A stretch of DNA of 50,897 nucleotides from Bacteroidia bacterium. GTDB taxonomy: Bacteria; Bacteroidota; Bacteroidia; Cytophagales; Cyclobacteriaceae. The notes under the pieces were generated by a model, which saw nothing but the letters and a program-made list of their open reading frames with translations, ran no database searches and had not been told where the DNA came from. Of this stretch, positions 7,948 to 16,743 are shown piece by piece. Location of the stretch: positions 1 through 50,897 of the forward strand of contig JAUHYU010000030.1 in NCBI GenBank assembly GCA_030426345.1. The letters are read 5' to 3'. Numbering within the stretch: position 1 is the first letter of the stretch; each line of letters begins with the position of its first letter. The position numbers were made by a program, and so were the translations under genes.

Positions 7948-9669
7948 TTAAATATTTCTTTTTTTAATCTGTTCTACTATATAATCTGATGCCCTCCATG
8001 AAAGCGCAAGTATGGTCCATGTACAGTTTTTATCTGCCTGAGACACGAAGGGACCTGCATCTACCACAAATACGTTGTCAGCATCATGCAATTGCTGATA
8101 TTTATTTGTCACGGAGGTTTTGGGGTTGTCACCCATCCTTGTTGTTCCTACCTCATGAATAACTTCCCCCGGTTTGTCTAATCCATAGTTTTGCTCCTTA
8201 CCAGGAGCCTCCCACATTGGCTCTGCCCCCAAAGCATCAAAAACCTCTGCAAATGTTTTGTGCATATGCTTGGCCTGATTGAGCTCATGCTCTGAAAATG
8301 TATAGTTGAAGCGCAACACAGGGATCCCGAATTCATCGACAGTATCTGGATCAAGCTCACAATAGTTATCTTCTCTTGCAATACACTCTCCTCTGCCTGC
8401 CAATCCTAATGTCGCCCCATATAATCTTTTCACATCCTTTCTCAACTGGTCTCCATAGCCTCCTGCCTCGTGCCCGAGGTGTTTTGCCATTCTCTGCAAG
8501 TTACTACCAAAACCATAAGACGGCATACTCATTCCTCCTCCCAACTCAATATGATAGCCACGAGGAAAATCCAGCTTTTTATTATCCCCCCACCATGGCG
8601 AATATACATGCAAACCACCTATTCCATCCTCATTATAGGTCATCTTCCGATCAAGAAGTTCAGGGATTATTGCCACACTGCTAGAGCCGGTAGAGTCATG
8701 GAGATATTTTCCCACAACACCGCTGCTATTACCAAGTCCATTTGGATGCTGAGGGCTTTTTGAGTTTAAAAGTATTCTAGCCGATCCACAAGCAGAAGCA
8801 GCTAGGACAACTACTTTTCCACGAAGATGGTATTCCTTTCTGTCTTCTTTATTGATAAAATGCACTCCTGTAGCCTTGCCATCCTTGCCAGTAGACACCT
8901 GGCGTACCATGGCATTGACATACAGATCTACCTGCCCTTTAGATTTCTGAGCCGGAAAAACCAAACAAGACCCTGCAGAAAAATCGGCATATATACTGCA
9001 TGACCGGCTACACTGCCTACAAAAATAACAAACACCTCGTTCTTCATTTAATCGTTTCGTAAGAATGGAAAGTCGGGAGGGAATTGCTTTTATTCCCACT
9101 TTCTCTGCCCCCTTTATGTAATAAAGTTCATGAAGCCTTGGCTTAGGCGGAGGAAGGAAAAACCCATCAGGATCGTTTGGCAACCTCTCTTTACTTCCAA
9201 AAACACCAATCAATTTATCTATCTTATCATAGTAGGGTTTTACATCCTCATAGCTTATCGGCCAGTTGTCTCCCAATCCATCTTTGTCGCGCGCTTTAAA
9301 GTCTTGTGGCCCAAAACGCAGGGATATCCGCCCCCAGTGGTTGGTTCTGCCACCTAACATTCTGGAGCGAAACCACCTAAATTCCGTATCTTCTGTTGTC
9401 GTATATGGCTCCCCTTCAATATCATACCCACCATAAGCCATGTCGAAATCACCAAAATGCCTAGTAGTGCCTGCACCTCTCCTTGGAGAGTCATATGACC
9501 ACTTAAATTGTGTTTGTGTCTCCGGGTCTTTGGGATCGAAATATGGCCCTGCTTCCACAATGGCTATGTTTAGTCCCGCATCTGCCAGCACTTTTGCTGA
9601 CATTCCCCCGCCTGCTCCGGAGCCTACAATTATCGCATCATATTGCTTTGATTCTTCTATTATTTGCAT
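7948..9669 (-). CDS. GMC family FAD-dependent sugar dehydrogenase, catalytic subunit
   Basis: This 573-residue flavoprotein has the FAD-binding GSGAGGGMSAKVLADAG loop near residues 17-33, RMLGGRTNHWGR near 103-114, and a C-terminal GTTRMGDNP segment with the family's active-site region. Cysteines 214, 217, 220, 224 and 235 form a cluster; the subset C-x5-C-x3-C-x10-C resembles the [3Fe-4S] motif of FAD-dependent glucose dehydrogenases that pass electrons to cytochromes. There is no signal peptide, so export would depend on the twin-arginine signal of the partner encoded immediately downstream. Related pairs oxidise the C3 hydroxyl of glycosides in bacteria that make 3-keto sugars. Substrate here is not determined. 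Confidence 0.93.
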   Translation of the reverse strand: MQIIEESKQYDAIIVGSGAGGGMSAKVLADAGLNIAIVEAGPYFDPKDPETQTQFKWSYDSPRRGAGTTRHFGDFDMAYGGYDIEGEPYTTTEDTEFRWFRSRMLGGRTNHWGRISLRFGPQDFKARDKDGLGDNWPISYEDVKPYYDKIDKLIGVFGSKERLPNDPDGFFLPPPKPRLHELYYIKGAEKVGIKAIPSRLSILTKRLNEERGVCYFCRQCSRSCSIYADFSAGSCLVFPAQKSKGQVDLYVNAMVRQVSTGKDGKATGVHFINKEDRKEYHLRGKVVVLAASACGSARILLNSKSPQHPNGLGNSSGVVGKYLHDSTGSSSVAIIPELLDRKMTYNEDGIGGLHVYSPWWGDNKKLDFPRGYHIELGGGMSMPSYGFGSNLQRMAKHLGHEAGGYGDQLRKDVKRLYGATLGLAGRGECIAREDNYCELDPDTVDEFGIPVLRFNYTFSEHELNQAKHMHKTFAEVFDALGAEPMWEAPGKEQNYGLDKPGEVIHEVGTTRMGDNPKTSVTNKYQQLHDADNVFVVDAGPFVSQADKNCTWTILALSWRASDYIVEQIKKRNI

Positions 9670-9909
9670 GATTTTTATTTATATAAAAGTAAGGTAACGA
9701 AAATGATTAGGTTATAAAATAAGTGATATAGCTAAGTTTTTTTTTCTTTGGGTTAAATGTCTTTTCGTGGCAAATCATTCAATCAATACTACAATTAGAA
9801 AGAAGATATTAGAGCCAATTTGCAATAAAAATAAAAAATAACTTTTGGCAAAATACGGTAGTACATTTTTAGATTTAAGTTGTAATATAGCCGTTAAACC
9901 TCTTCAAAA

Positions 9910-11022
9910 ATGCAACAATCACTTCCCAGTCAGCGCCTTTATTCACTCGATGCCCTTAGGGGTTTTGATATGTTTTGGATCATGGGTGCAGAAGAAATTT
10001 TTTTTCGTTTTGCTGAAATTACGGAAGCTCCATTTTGGATTATGCTCAAAACCCAATTTACCCACCCCGATTGGCACGGATTTGCGGCATACGATCTGAT
10101 TTTTCCATTGTTCTTATTTATGGCCGGGGTGGCAACTCCATTTTCCCTTGGCAAGCAAATATCCAAAGGGGTTTCGAAAAATGACTTGCTCTTAAAAGTC
10201 ATCAAACGGGGACTCATTTTAATGCTTCTAGGTATTGTGTACAACAATGGACTGGAATTCAAACCAATTTCAGAAATTCGCTTTGGAAGTGTACTTGCCC
10301 GTATTGGTCTGGCATATATGTTTGCCAATATTATTTTCTTGTACACCAAACAACACGGACAAATCATCTGGTTCTCGGTATTACTTCTCGGCTACTGGCT
10401 GCTAATATTGCTTTCGGCAGCACCCGGATTTTCGGCCGGTGACCTAACGATGGAAGGAAATATAATCTCATATCTAGATAGAACAATCATGCCAGGAAGA
10501 TTGTACTTGGGAATTCATGACCCCGAGGGGCTTTTCTCTACTATTCCAGCCATTGGAACTGCACTACTAGGTATATATACCGGAAATCTTTTGAAAACAA
10601 CTTCCCCGGAAGCCATGGAAAAAACGGCATTGCGCATTGCGACCACTGGAGTGGTACTCATTATTGCAGCTCAATTATGGAATTTGGTTTTCCCGATCAA
10701 TAAAAACTTATGGACAAGTTCTTTTACTTTGCAGTGCGGCGGATTGAGTATGCTGTTGATGGCACTTTTTTATTATATCATTGATATAAAAGGATATAAA
10801 AATTGGGCATTTTTCTTTAAGGTAATTGGCATGAACTCCATCTTGATTTACATGGCTGGCGACTTTATAAAATTCTCTTACACTGCTGACGCATTGTTCC
10901 CATGGGTTTACCAGATTGTAGGGGAGCCATATAGTGCCGTAGCCAAGGTGGTTTGTTTTCTGGCTGTAGAGTGGGGATTTTTATACTTTCTATATAAAAA
11001 GAAAATCTTTCTTCGGGTATAA
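9910..11022 (+). CDS. HGSNAT-like acyltransferase (COG4299/DUF5009 family membrane protein)
   Basis: This 370-residue polytopic membrane protein begins RLYSLDALRGFDMFWIMG, the signature of the family related to heparan-alpha-glucosaminide N-acetyltransferase, and continues with HGFAAYDLIFPLFLFMAGVA, containing the conserved His-Asp region. About ten hydrophobic segments follow. Family members are thought to carry acetyl groups across the membrane to sugars, and in bacteria they often accompany carbohydrate-utilisation genes, as here. It is divergent from the GMC pair with 240 A/T-rich bases between them that probably hold both promoters; I could not assign the boxes. Convergent with the aldo/keto reductase. 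Confidence 0.85.
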   Translation: MQQSLPSQRLYSLDALRGFDMFWIMGAEEIFFRFAEITEAPFWIMLKTQFTHPDWHGFAAYDLIFPLFLFMAGVATPFSLGKQISKGVSKNDLLLKVIKRGLILMLLGIVYNNGLEFKPISEIRFGSVLARIGLAYMFANIIFLYTKQHGQIIWFSVLLLGYWLLILLSAAPGFSAGDLTMEGNIISYLDRTIMPGRLYLGIHDPEGLFSTIPAIGTALLGIYTGNLLKTTSPEAMEKTALRIATTGVVLIIAAQLWNLVFPINKNLWTSSFTLQCGGLSMLLMALFYYIIDIKGYKNWAFFFKVIGMNSILIYMAGDFIKFSYTADALFPWVYQIVGEPYSAVAKVVCFLAVEWGFLYFLYKKKIFLRV

Positions 11023-11075
11023 ATCCCATTTGATATCCACTTGCTCCGAGGCCATAAAATCAAAAAAATGTCATC

Positions 11076-11087
11076 AAAATCCATGAA
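11076..11087 (+). repeat. AAAATCCATG copy 3
   Basis: AAAATCCATGAA lies in the 65-base gap between the two convergent genes, immediately beside the stop codon of the aldo/keto reductase. An A-rich run precedes it. Confidence 0.7.
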
Positions 11088-12134
11088 CTACATCGTCCGG
11101 TCGTTCACAGCACTTTCATAATAATCGAGGTGGTTTCCAAGTTTATTCATTAATGGACGTGTAATTCGGTCTAGCTCTGCCTTTATTTCTTTATCAAGAG
11201 GTTGCTCAATCGATTTTACATTTGCTTCCAACTGTTGTATATTTCTGGAGCCAACCAATGAACAGGTAATGGCAGGGTTTGCCAAGATCCATTGCATGGA
11301 AATCTCTACCATGGATAATCCGGTCTTTTTGCAGAGATTCCTAATGCCTGCAAGTGCTGCATCGGTTTCTGCTTCAGCTCCTTTCTCACCATGACGACAT
11401 TCGTTTGCCCCCATGGAATTAAAATGCCTTGTCCGTCGTCTCCAGGCTGGCACAGCTTTCAATGTCGCAAATTTATCAGACAAAATCCCTTGTAATAAAG
11501 CCATGTATCCGATCCCTCCAATTCCTTGTTCCTGACAAAAAGGCAAGGTATCGTACTCTGCTGCGCGACAGAGCAAGTTATATGGCAATTCATTTACGGC
11601 AATTTCACTTATTGGCAGATCACTCATCCTGCCACTACTATAATTGCTGATGCCAAATTCCCGGATCTTCCCCTGTTGCTTCAAGATTCTAAAAGCCTCA
11701 ATGGTTTCATGGATTTTAGGGGGATTTTCAATGATTTTTTGGTCATTGGTGAAATGGCTTATGGAGTTGGGATGGATTGGCCAGTGAATCATATACAAAT
11801 CGATATAATCCGTTTGCAATCTTTTTAATGATGCCTCGCAATGTTTGATCAATATGTCTTTGTAACAGTTGGAAGTACTGACCTTGGTGCCAATCACAAT
11901 TTTGTGTCGCAAAATTCCTTTTATCGCCTCACCAAGTGATGCTTCACTACGTCCATCATTATAGACCTCTGCCGTATCAAAATAGTTGATACCAAGATCT
12001 ACAGAGGCATGAACTACCTCTGTAACATCCTTTTGATTTTGATCGCCCCAATATTCCCCTCCCCCAAATGTCCAACATCCAGTTCCTAAGACGGACAATT
12101 CAATATTTACTGATTTGCACTTGCGTTTTTGCAT
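11088..12134 (-). CDS. Aldo/keto reductase
   Basis: This 348-residue NADPH-type reductase has the (beta/alpha)8 family motifs: GINYFDTAEVYNDGRSE with the catalytic Asp and Tyr, VIGTKVS with the catalytic Lys, and LYMIHWP with the catalytic His. The C-terminal SLVGSRNIQQLEANV segment is the cofactor phosphate-binding region. The ATG at 12134 is preferred over an in-frame TTG nine bases upstream. It resembles aryl-alcohol and sugar-ketone reductases of the general group. It lies downstream of the dehydrogenase and transporter operon on the same strand and may belong to it, separated by about 210 bases. One AAAATCCATG copy is inside the gene. Confidence 0.93.
   Translation of the reverse strand: MQKRKCKSVNIELSVLGTGCWTFGGGEYWGDQNQKDVTEVVHASVDLGINYFDTAEVYNDGRSEASLGEAIKGILRHKIVIGTKVSTSNCYKDILIKHCEASLKRLQTDYIDLYMIHWPIHPNSISHFTNDQKIIENPPKIHETIEAFRILKQQGKIREFGISNYSSGRMSDLPISEIAVNELPYNLLCRAAEYDTLPFCQEQGIGGIGYMALLQGILSDKFATLKAVPAWRRRTRHFNSMGANECRHGEKGAEAETDAALAGIRNLCKKTGLSMVEISMQWILANPAITCSLVGSRNIQQLEANVKSIEQPLDKEIKAELDRITRPLMNKLGNHLDYYESAVNDRTM
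11706..11728 (-). repeat. AAAATCCATG copy 4, full unit (inside aldo/keto reductase)
   Basis: On the minus strand AAAATCCCCCT precedes AAAATCCATGAA. It is in sense with the gene and is read as Pro-Lys-Ile-His-Glu. The upstream half resembles copy 9. Confidence 0.75.
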
Positions 12135-12193
12135 ATTGCTCAATGAGCCTTTTTTGAAAATAAGTTACTATACAATTTCCGGTTTTCTATGAT

Positions 12194-12337
12194 TCAGGCA
12201 CCTTTGTCCAAATTAGATGGAACCCGCTTTTGTAAAGATACATAGATCACTTCCCCGCCTTTGACTTGCACTGAAGTCGCCAACAAAACAAGCGACAGTA
12301 CGAGTGCGGAACGGTAATGTAACGCTTTACATCTCAT
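12194..12337 (-). CDS. Small exported protein or truncated remnant (47 residues)
   Basis: An ATG eleven bases after the Nramp-like stop codon opens a 47-codon frame with a convincing signal-peptide start (MRCKALHYRSALVLSLVLLA) followed by GGEVIYVSLQKRVPSNLDKG and a stop. The mature part would be only about 22 residues. The EVIYVS start after a signal peptide resembles the first strand of secreted right-handed beta-helix proteins, which suggests a gene that lost its body. Spacing and strand place it in the preceding operon. I cannot exclude a genuine small secreted protein or a chance frame. Confidence 0.4.
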   Translation of the reverse strand: MRCKALHYRSALVLSLVLLATSVQVKGGEVIYVSLQKRVPSNLDKGA

Positions 12338-12348
12338 GGTTTTTGCGG

Positions 12349-13611
12349 TTATAATGTTGTGAAGTATTCGTTTAACCCTAAAATGCCTGTGTAAGATATT
12401 ACCAGTGAAAAAGCCAAAGCCGCAAATAGAGCAATATTTAAAAAAAGACTTGCCCTATCCTCGCCCATTAACGATTTCATATTCATCAATACAATAATGC
12501 CTGATATGACGACGGGCAAAATAAAGACAGAAGCAACTTGAGTGGCGATCTGTGCCATGATAGGGTTAACACCAAAAACAGGCACTACCAATCCTACCAG
12601 ACAAGCCAGCCCTGCCAAAATTTTGAATGTTGAAGATTTGATATCCATCTTCCCCTGTTTGTAGTCACCAATCAATAACGGAAGCACCATTAATATTGGA
12701 AATATGGATGAAACCCCTGCACTCATGGCCCCAAACATAAATACGGCCACAGCAAATTTTCCAGCGACAGGCTCCAGCGCATACACCATATCCAAAACTT
12801 TAGTCACAATTTTTCCTTCATGAAAAAGCGCCCCTGTTGCTGCAATCATGATCGTGGCACTAATTACAAACAAAAAAATAGCTGAAGTCAGTGCATCCCT
12901 TCGTTGTTCTTTTAAGTGGGATTTATTCCACCCCTTTTCTTTAACAATCAAAGGCCTGACAATAAATGTTGGCGCAGCCATGGTAGTACCGACAAAAGCA
13001 GCCACCATTAAATTACCTCCGGGTGGAATGCTCGGAACAAAACCTTGAATAATTTCTTTCGGGGAGGGTAGGACCATAAACATGGAAAGGATGAACGAGA
13101 TGCCCATCAATGTAACAAATACTACCAGCACCTTCTCGAAAAAGGAGTATTTACCAACTAATAAGAAAGCATACATTATAATGATCAATGCAACCGCAAT
13201 CCCCAATACGGCCCAATAATTGCTTTCGCTTATTACTGGAAAAAACAATCTCAATACTTCATAAAGGGCACTGCTGGTAAGGCCGAGGATACCAGACAAT
13301 GCACTCCATTGACCCATTACCACTCCAATGATGGTAAGAATGGCCCAAAATTTCCCCCACTTTAATTTATTCCTAAAACTATGTGCAGCGGTATTGCCGG
13401 TGACAGCCGCAAAACGCCCGTAAGATTCCATTAAAATCCATGCAAAAAACGCGCTTAAAAAAAGCACCCAAAGCAATTGCAGCCCATACTGGCTACCCGA
13501 TTTTATCATGGATGTAACGCTGCCAGTGCCTATTGTATATCCTATGCAAAAAATCCCTGGGCCTACAGAAAGCAATATGAGCCAGAGCCGTTTAAAAATA
13601 TTTACTTTCAT
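12349..13611 (-). CDS. Nramp-superfamily transporter lacking the canonical metal-binding motifs
   Basis: This 420-residue protein has about eleven membrane segments and the Nramp layout. The usual TM1 motif D-P-G-N is replaced (GYTIGTGS, residues 24-31) and the TM6 M-P-H motif is replaced by MAAP at 211-214, so neither metal-coordinating Asp/Asn pair nor the Met and His is present. It therefore probably does not move manganese or iron in the classical way. Its start overlaps the stop of the MocA-type dehydrogenase gene by four bases (ATGA), putting it in one operon with two sugar-alcohol-type dehydrogenases. A carbohydrate-linked organic substrate or a different ion are both possible. Confidence 0.8.
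   Translation of the reverse strand: MKVNIFKRLWLILLSVGPGIFCIGYTIGTGSVTSMIKSGSQYGLQLLWVLFLSAFFAWILMESYGRFAAVTGNTAAHSFRNKLKWGKFWAILTIIGVVMGQWSALSGILGLTSSALYEVLRLFFPVISESNYWAVLGIAVALIIIMYAFLLVGKYSFFEKVLVVFVTLMGISFILSMFMVLPSPKEIIQGFVPSIPPGGNLMVAAFVGTTMAAPTFIVRPLIVKEKGWNKSHLKEQRRDALTSAIFLFVISATIMIAATGALFHEGKIVTKVLDMVYALEPVAGKFAVAVFMFGAMSAGVSSIFPILMVLPLLIGDYKQGKMDIKSSTFKILAGLACLVGLVVPVFGVNPIMAQIATQVASVFILPVVISGIIVLMNMKSLMGEDRASLFLNIALFAALAFSLVISYTGILGLNEYFTTL
13433..13442 (+). repeat. AAAATCCATG copy 5 (inside Nramp-like gene)
   Basis: Exact copy in antisense orientation to the gene, where its complement is read as Ala-Trp-Ile-Leu. Confidence 0.7.
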
Positions 13612-14759
13612 TTTCGTGTATTAGTTTTATCATTACTTCCCAACCTGCCATCAAAATCATTTCTGACTATTTCGGGTTCCAATGGAAATTTGACAGGTTT
13701 GTTATCTCTTGACGAGCGATAGATCGCCGTAAACAACTCCACGGTCTTGCGCCCATCAGTTCCACTCACTAATGGTTCCCTATTATTTTCTATGGCATCA
13801 AGAAAATCCTGGATCTGACACTGCATATAATATACAGTTGCGTCTATTTTACTAAAAAAGTCCGCGTCCTCTTCATTCCATTTTTCCAAAAGGTTTTCTT
13901 CACCTGGCACGCTCCACAGATCATTTACCGGTGGCTCCAGCACATTGCTCATCCCTGCAATGAACATCGCCCCTCCATCGGTCTGTACGCCTACCGAAGC
14001 CCCGTTATTTCCATGAACCTGAACCTTGCCATATATCCCGGGCTTTTGAGAATTGCTGACAACAATGTTCCCAATGGCCCCGGATTTAAATTTCACGATT
14101 GCCAACGCAGTGTCTTCCACTTCAATAAAGGGGTGGTTGAGATTTCGCTGCACAGCGTATACTTCGTCAATATCGCCCATGTACCATTGAAAAATATCCA
14201 ACTGATGAGGAGCCTGATTTACCAAAACGCCACCACCTTCCATTGCCCAAGTGCCGCGCCATGGATCAGCTTCGTAATATGCCCGGTCCCGCCAGCCCAA
14301 CATGTTGATTGTGCCAAGAACTGGGTTGCCAATTTTACCTTCTTCGATTGCCTTTTTGACCCGAAGCACGGGTGCGTACCATCTTCTCTGGCTTACTACG
14401 CCAAGCTTTACATTGGCCTTTTCACACGCGCCGATCATAGCGTTACAATCTGTCAGCGACGATGCCAATGGTTTTTCGACCAAGATATGCGCTCCTGACA
14501 TAGCCGCTTTTATGACTGGTTCTTTGTGAAATGGATGTGGCGTACATACGATCACGAGGTCAATGGATAATTGATCGATCATAGCAGCGATGTCATTATA
14601 CGCCACCGCTCCATTTTGCTTGGCAAAGGATTGAGCGGAAGAATCCGTTCTGCTCCACACCCCGGCCAAGGTTGCAGATTTGATACTGGCGATTGCCTTG
14701 GCGTGCAAGTGTGCCACCTTGCCACAACCTAAAATTCCTATTTTGTATGCCAAATCCAT
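13608..14759 (-). CDS. Gfo/Idh/MocA family oxidoreductase
   Basis: This 383-residue NAD(P)-dependent enzyme begins with the Rossmann segment IGILGCGKVAHLHAKAI and has the catalytic-region motif VEKPLASSLTD (residues about 95-105). The C-terminal alpha/beta domain contains GVLVNQAPHQLDIFQWYMG, typical of the group with an Asp-His catalytic pair. Members interconvert hydroxyl and keto groups on sugars and inositols, and related enzymes reduce 3-keto glycosides. It lies 11 bases after the alcohol dehydrogenase and overlaps the Nramp-like gene by four bases, forming a tight three-gene operon. The start codon is embedded in a CAAATCCATG word. Confidence 0.92.
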   Translation of the reverse strand: MDLAYKIGILGCGKVAHLHAKAIASIKSATLAGVWSRTDSSAQSFAKQNGAVAYNDIAAMIDQLSIDLVIVCTPHPFHKEPVIKAAMSGAHILVEKPLASSLTDCNAMIGACEKANVKLGVVSQRRWYAPVLRVKKAIEEGKIGNPVLGTINMLGWRDRAYYEADPWRGTWAMEGGGVLVNQAPHQLDIFQWYMGDIDEVYAVQRNLNHPFIEVEDTALAIVKFKSGAIGNIVVSNSQKPGIYGKVQVHGNNGASVGVQTDGGAMFIAGMSNVLEPPVNDLWSVPGEENLLEKWNEEDADFFSKIDATVYYMQCQIQDFLDAIENNREPLVSGTDGRKTVELFTAIYRSSRDNKPVKFPLEPEIVRNDFDGRLGSNDKTNTRK

Positions 14760-14770
14760 GAAGTCTAAAT

Positions 14771-15802
14771 TCAGGGAACTAGGATCACTTTATTCAATCC
14801 TTTTTCCTTTTCGTATAATCTGCGAAACCAATCGGCTCCCTCACTGAGCGGTGCCACCTTGCTAAGCATTGGCTTTACGTCTATTGTGCCTCTTTGCATC
14901 ATAGATAGCACCTCTTCGTATTCCCCGCATATAGCACAGCTTCCCTGAAGTCGGATTTGCCGTGTAACGATTTGCTGAAGTGGAACCTCTGCTTTGGCAG
15001 AAAGATTCCCTATCAATGTTACCGATCCTCCTTTTCTAGTATTTTGGATGGCAGTATTAATTGCTTGGGTATTCCCTACAACTTCCATTGCCAAATCTAC
15101 CCCACGTCCATTAGTTTCATTACTGACGATTTTTTCGATTTCTTCTGTTAGCGGATTGATGAATAGGTCTGCACCAAAGTCTTCAGCCAACTTGGCTTTA
15201 TTGGCGTCGGTATCCACCGCAATGATTTTTCCTGCGCCAGCTAGTTTCAATAGTCGGATCACAAAGCATCCGATCATCCCGGCACCAACAACCATTACTG
15301 AATCGCCAAAGGAAAAAGATGATACATTCAGTGCATGGGCGGCGACTGCCACAGGTTCTACCATGGCCGCCTCTTCATAAGAAACGTTATCAGGGATTTT
15401 ATACAATATATGTTCCGGCACGGCTACAAATTCCGCAAAGGCTCCATGTCTTCGGTATTCATCTGGCGACACACCAAGCACCTGTCGGTTGTCGCTCAGA
15501 TTGTATTGCCCACGCAGGGTAAACCAGTCATTCAACGGATAGATCGTAGAGTCAAAAGTCACGCGATTTCCTGCCTGCCAATTGGTAACTTCTCTTCCAA
15601 TTTCAGCTATTTCCCCAGAAGCCTCGTGCCCCATGATGATGGGAGGCTTTCGCCTTCCGGTACTCCCATCCATGCCGTGTACATCACTTCCGCAAATACC
15701 GCAGGCTTTCACTTTAATCAAAACTTCATTAGGCGCAATCTCAGGTTTTGGGAAGTCTTTAAATACTAATTTGTTATACTCTTCCAGTACTAATGCTTTC
15801 AT
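14771..15802 (-). CDS. Zinc-type medium-chain alcohol/polyol dehydrogenase without structural zinc site
   Basis: This 343-residue enzyme follows the sorbitol/threonine dehydrogenase pattern: CGICGSDVHG with catalytic ligand C37, GHEASGEI with H59 and E60, and the NAD-binding VVGAGMIGCFVIRLLKLAGA segment. The lobe that normally carries four cysteines for a structural zinc reads TIYPLNDWFTLRGQYNLS (residues 86-103) and contains no cysteine, so that zinc is absent, as in some sorbitol dehydrogenases. First gene of the operon with the MocA-type dehydrogenase and the Nramp-like transporter. A role in polyol or uronic/aldonic acid catabolism is plausible; the substrate is not determined. Confidence 0.92.
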   Translation of the reverse strand: MKALVLEEYNKLVFKDFPKPEIAPNEVLIKVKACGICGSDVHGMDGSTGRRKPPIIMGHEASGEIAEIGREVTNWQAGNRVTFDSTIYPLNDWFTLRGQYNLSDNRQVLGVSPDEYRRHGAFAEFVAVPEHILYKIPDNVSYEEAAMVEPVAVAAHALNVSSFSFGDSVMVVGAGMIGCFVIRLLKLAGAGKIIAVDTDANKAKLAEDFGADLFINPLTEEIEKIVSNETNGRGVDLAMEVVGNTQAINTAIQNTRKGGSVTLIGNLSAKAEVPLQQIVTRQIRLQGSCAICGEYEEVLSMMQRGTIDVKPMLSKVAPLSEGADWFRRLYEKEKGLNKVILVP

Positions 15803-15840
15803 ATTTTAAAGCTAAATTAAATTATTGATAAACTTAATTA

Positions 15841-16680
15841 TCATAATTCAATTTGCACAAAAACCGGGCAGTGATCTGAAAGAAATAAATCATTCAGCTT
15901 TTCAGTGATAACCGCAAATCTGTTTACTGCATTCACATTCTTCAGAAAGATATAGTCTATAATCCTTCTCTGTTCAAAAGGGCGGTCAGTAAATCCAGTA
16001 GAAGTCCATGATGGGCCATAGTTGATAGATGCTATTTCCCTTGAATCTATCAAGCCACTTTTCAAAGTTTGAATTGCCTCCGACTCTGGGACTGAATTAA
16101 AATCACCGGTCAGTATGACTTGTTTCCCATCTGCCAGTTCAGCGATTTTTGATTTGAGCAATTTGGCACTTTCCACACGCGCCTGTTTTCCTCTGTGGTC
16201 AAAATGAGTATTCATAAAAAGAAATTCCTTCCCAGTAGTTTTATCCTCTAGTACGGCCCAAGTGGCTATTCGCTCCAATGCTGCATCCCATCCTTTGCTC
16301 ACTTTTTCAGGCGTTTCACTGAGCCAGAAAGTTCCACTTTTAACTTCCTTAAACCGATCCTTCCGGTAAAATACAGGTGTAAATTCCCCTTTTTCTTTTC
16401 CATCTCCCCTACCAACACCAATCACATTATAATCTGGCAGATTGTCTTTAAGGTAATTGAGTTGAGTTACCAATACCTCCTGCATCCCAATTATATCCAA
16501 ATCATAAAAATCAAGCATTCTGATCACATTTTCTTTGCGCTTATGCCAATTCTGGTCACCATCTTCTGGGTTATCGTACCGGATATTGAATGACATGGCA
16601 TTGATCTGGGGACTGATTTGTGCAAATGTCGGTAGTGAAATCACCATAACGAGACTAAAGATAAGCGGATATTTTTTCAT
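15841..16680 (-). CDS. Exported endonuclease/exonuclease/phosphatase (EEP) family protein
   Basis: The 279-residue protein has a signal peptide (MKKYPLIFSLVMVISLPTFAQ) and the EEP fold motifs in order: MSFNIRYDN, IIGMQEV with the metal-binding Glu, NTHFDHRG, LTGDFNSVPES and the closing LSDHCPV with the catalytic Asp-His. Members of this exported group include phosphodiesterases and phosphatases as well as nucleases, so DNA need not be the substrate. The ATG start overlaps an AAAATCCATG copy. A second, diverged EEP gene lies just upstream on the same strand. Confidence 0.88.
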   Translation of the reverse strand: MKKYPLIFSLVMVISLPTFAQISPQINAMSFNIRYDNPEDGDQNWHKRKENVIRMLDFYDLDIIGMQEVLVTQLNYLKDNLPDYNVIGVGRGDGKEKGEFTPVFYRKDRFKEVKSGTFWLSETPEKVSKGWDAALERIATWAVLEDKTTGKEFLFMNTHFDHRGKQARVESAKLLKSKIAELADGKQVILTGDFNSVPESEAIQTLKSGLIDSREIASINYGPSWTSTGFTDRPFEQRRIIDYIFLKNVNAVNRFAVITEKLNDLFLSDHCPVFVQIEL

Positions 16681-16700
16681 GGATTTTTATAGGTTTTTTT
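16676..16700 (-). repeat. AAAATCCATG copy 6, full unit at a start codon
   Basis: On the minus strand AAAACCTATAA precedes AAATCCATGAAAA. The ATG of the word is the start codon of the EEP gene at 16680, so the unit forms its leader. Confidence 0.75.
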
Positions 16701-16743
16701 TTGATCAAAAAGTACAATATTGTTCAAAGAAGCATAGTATCGA

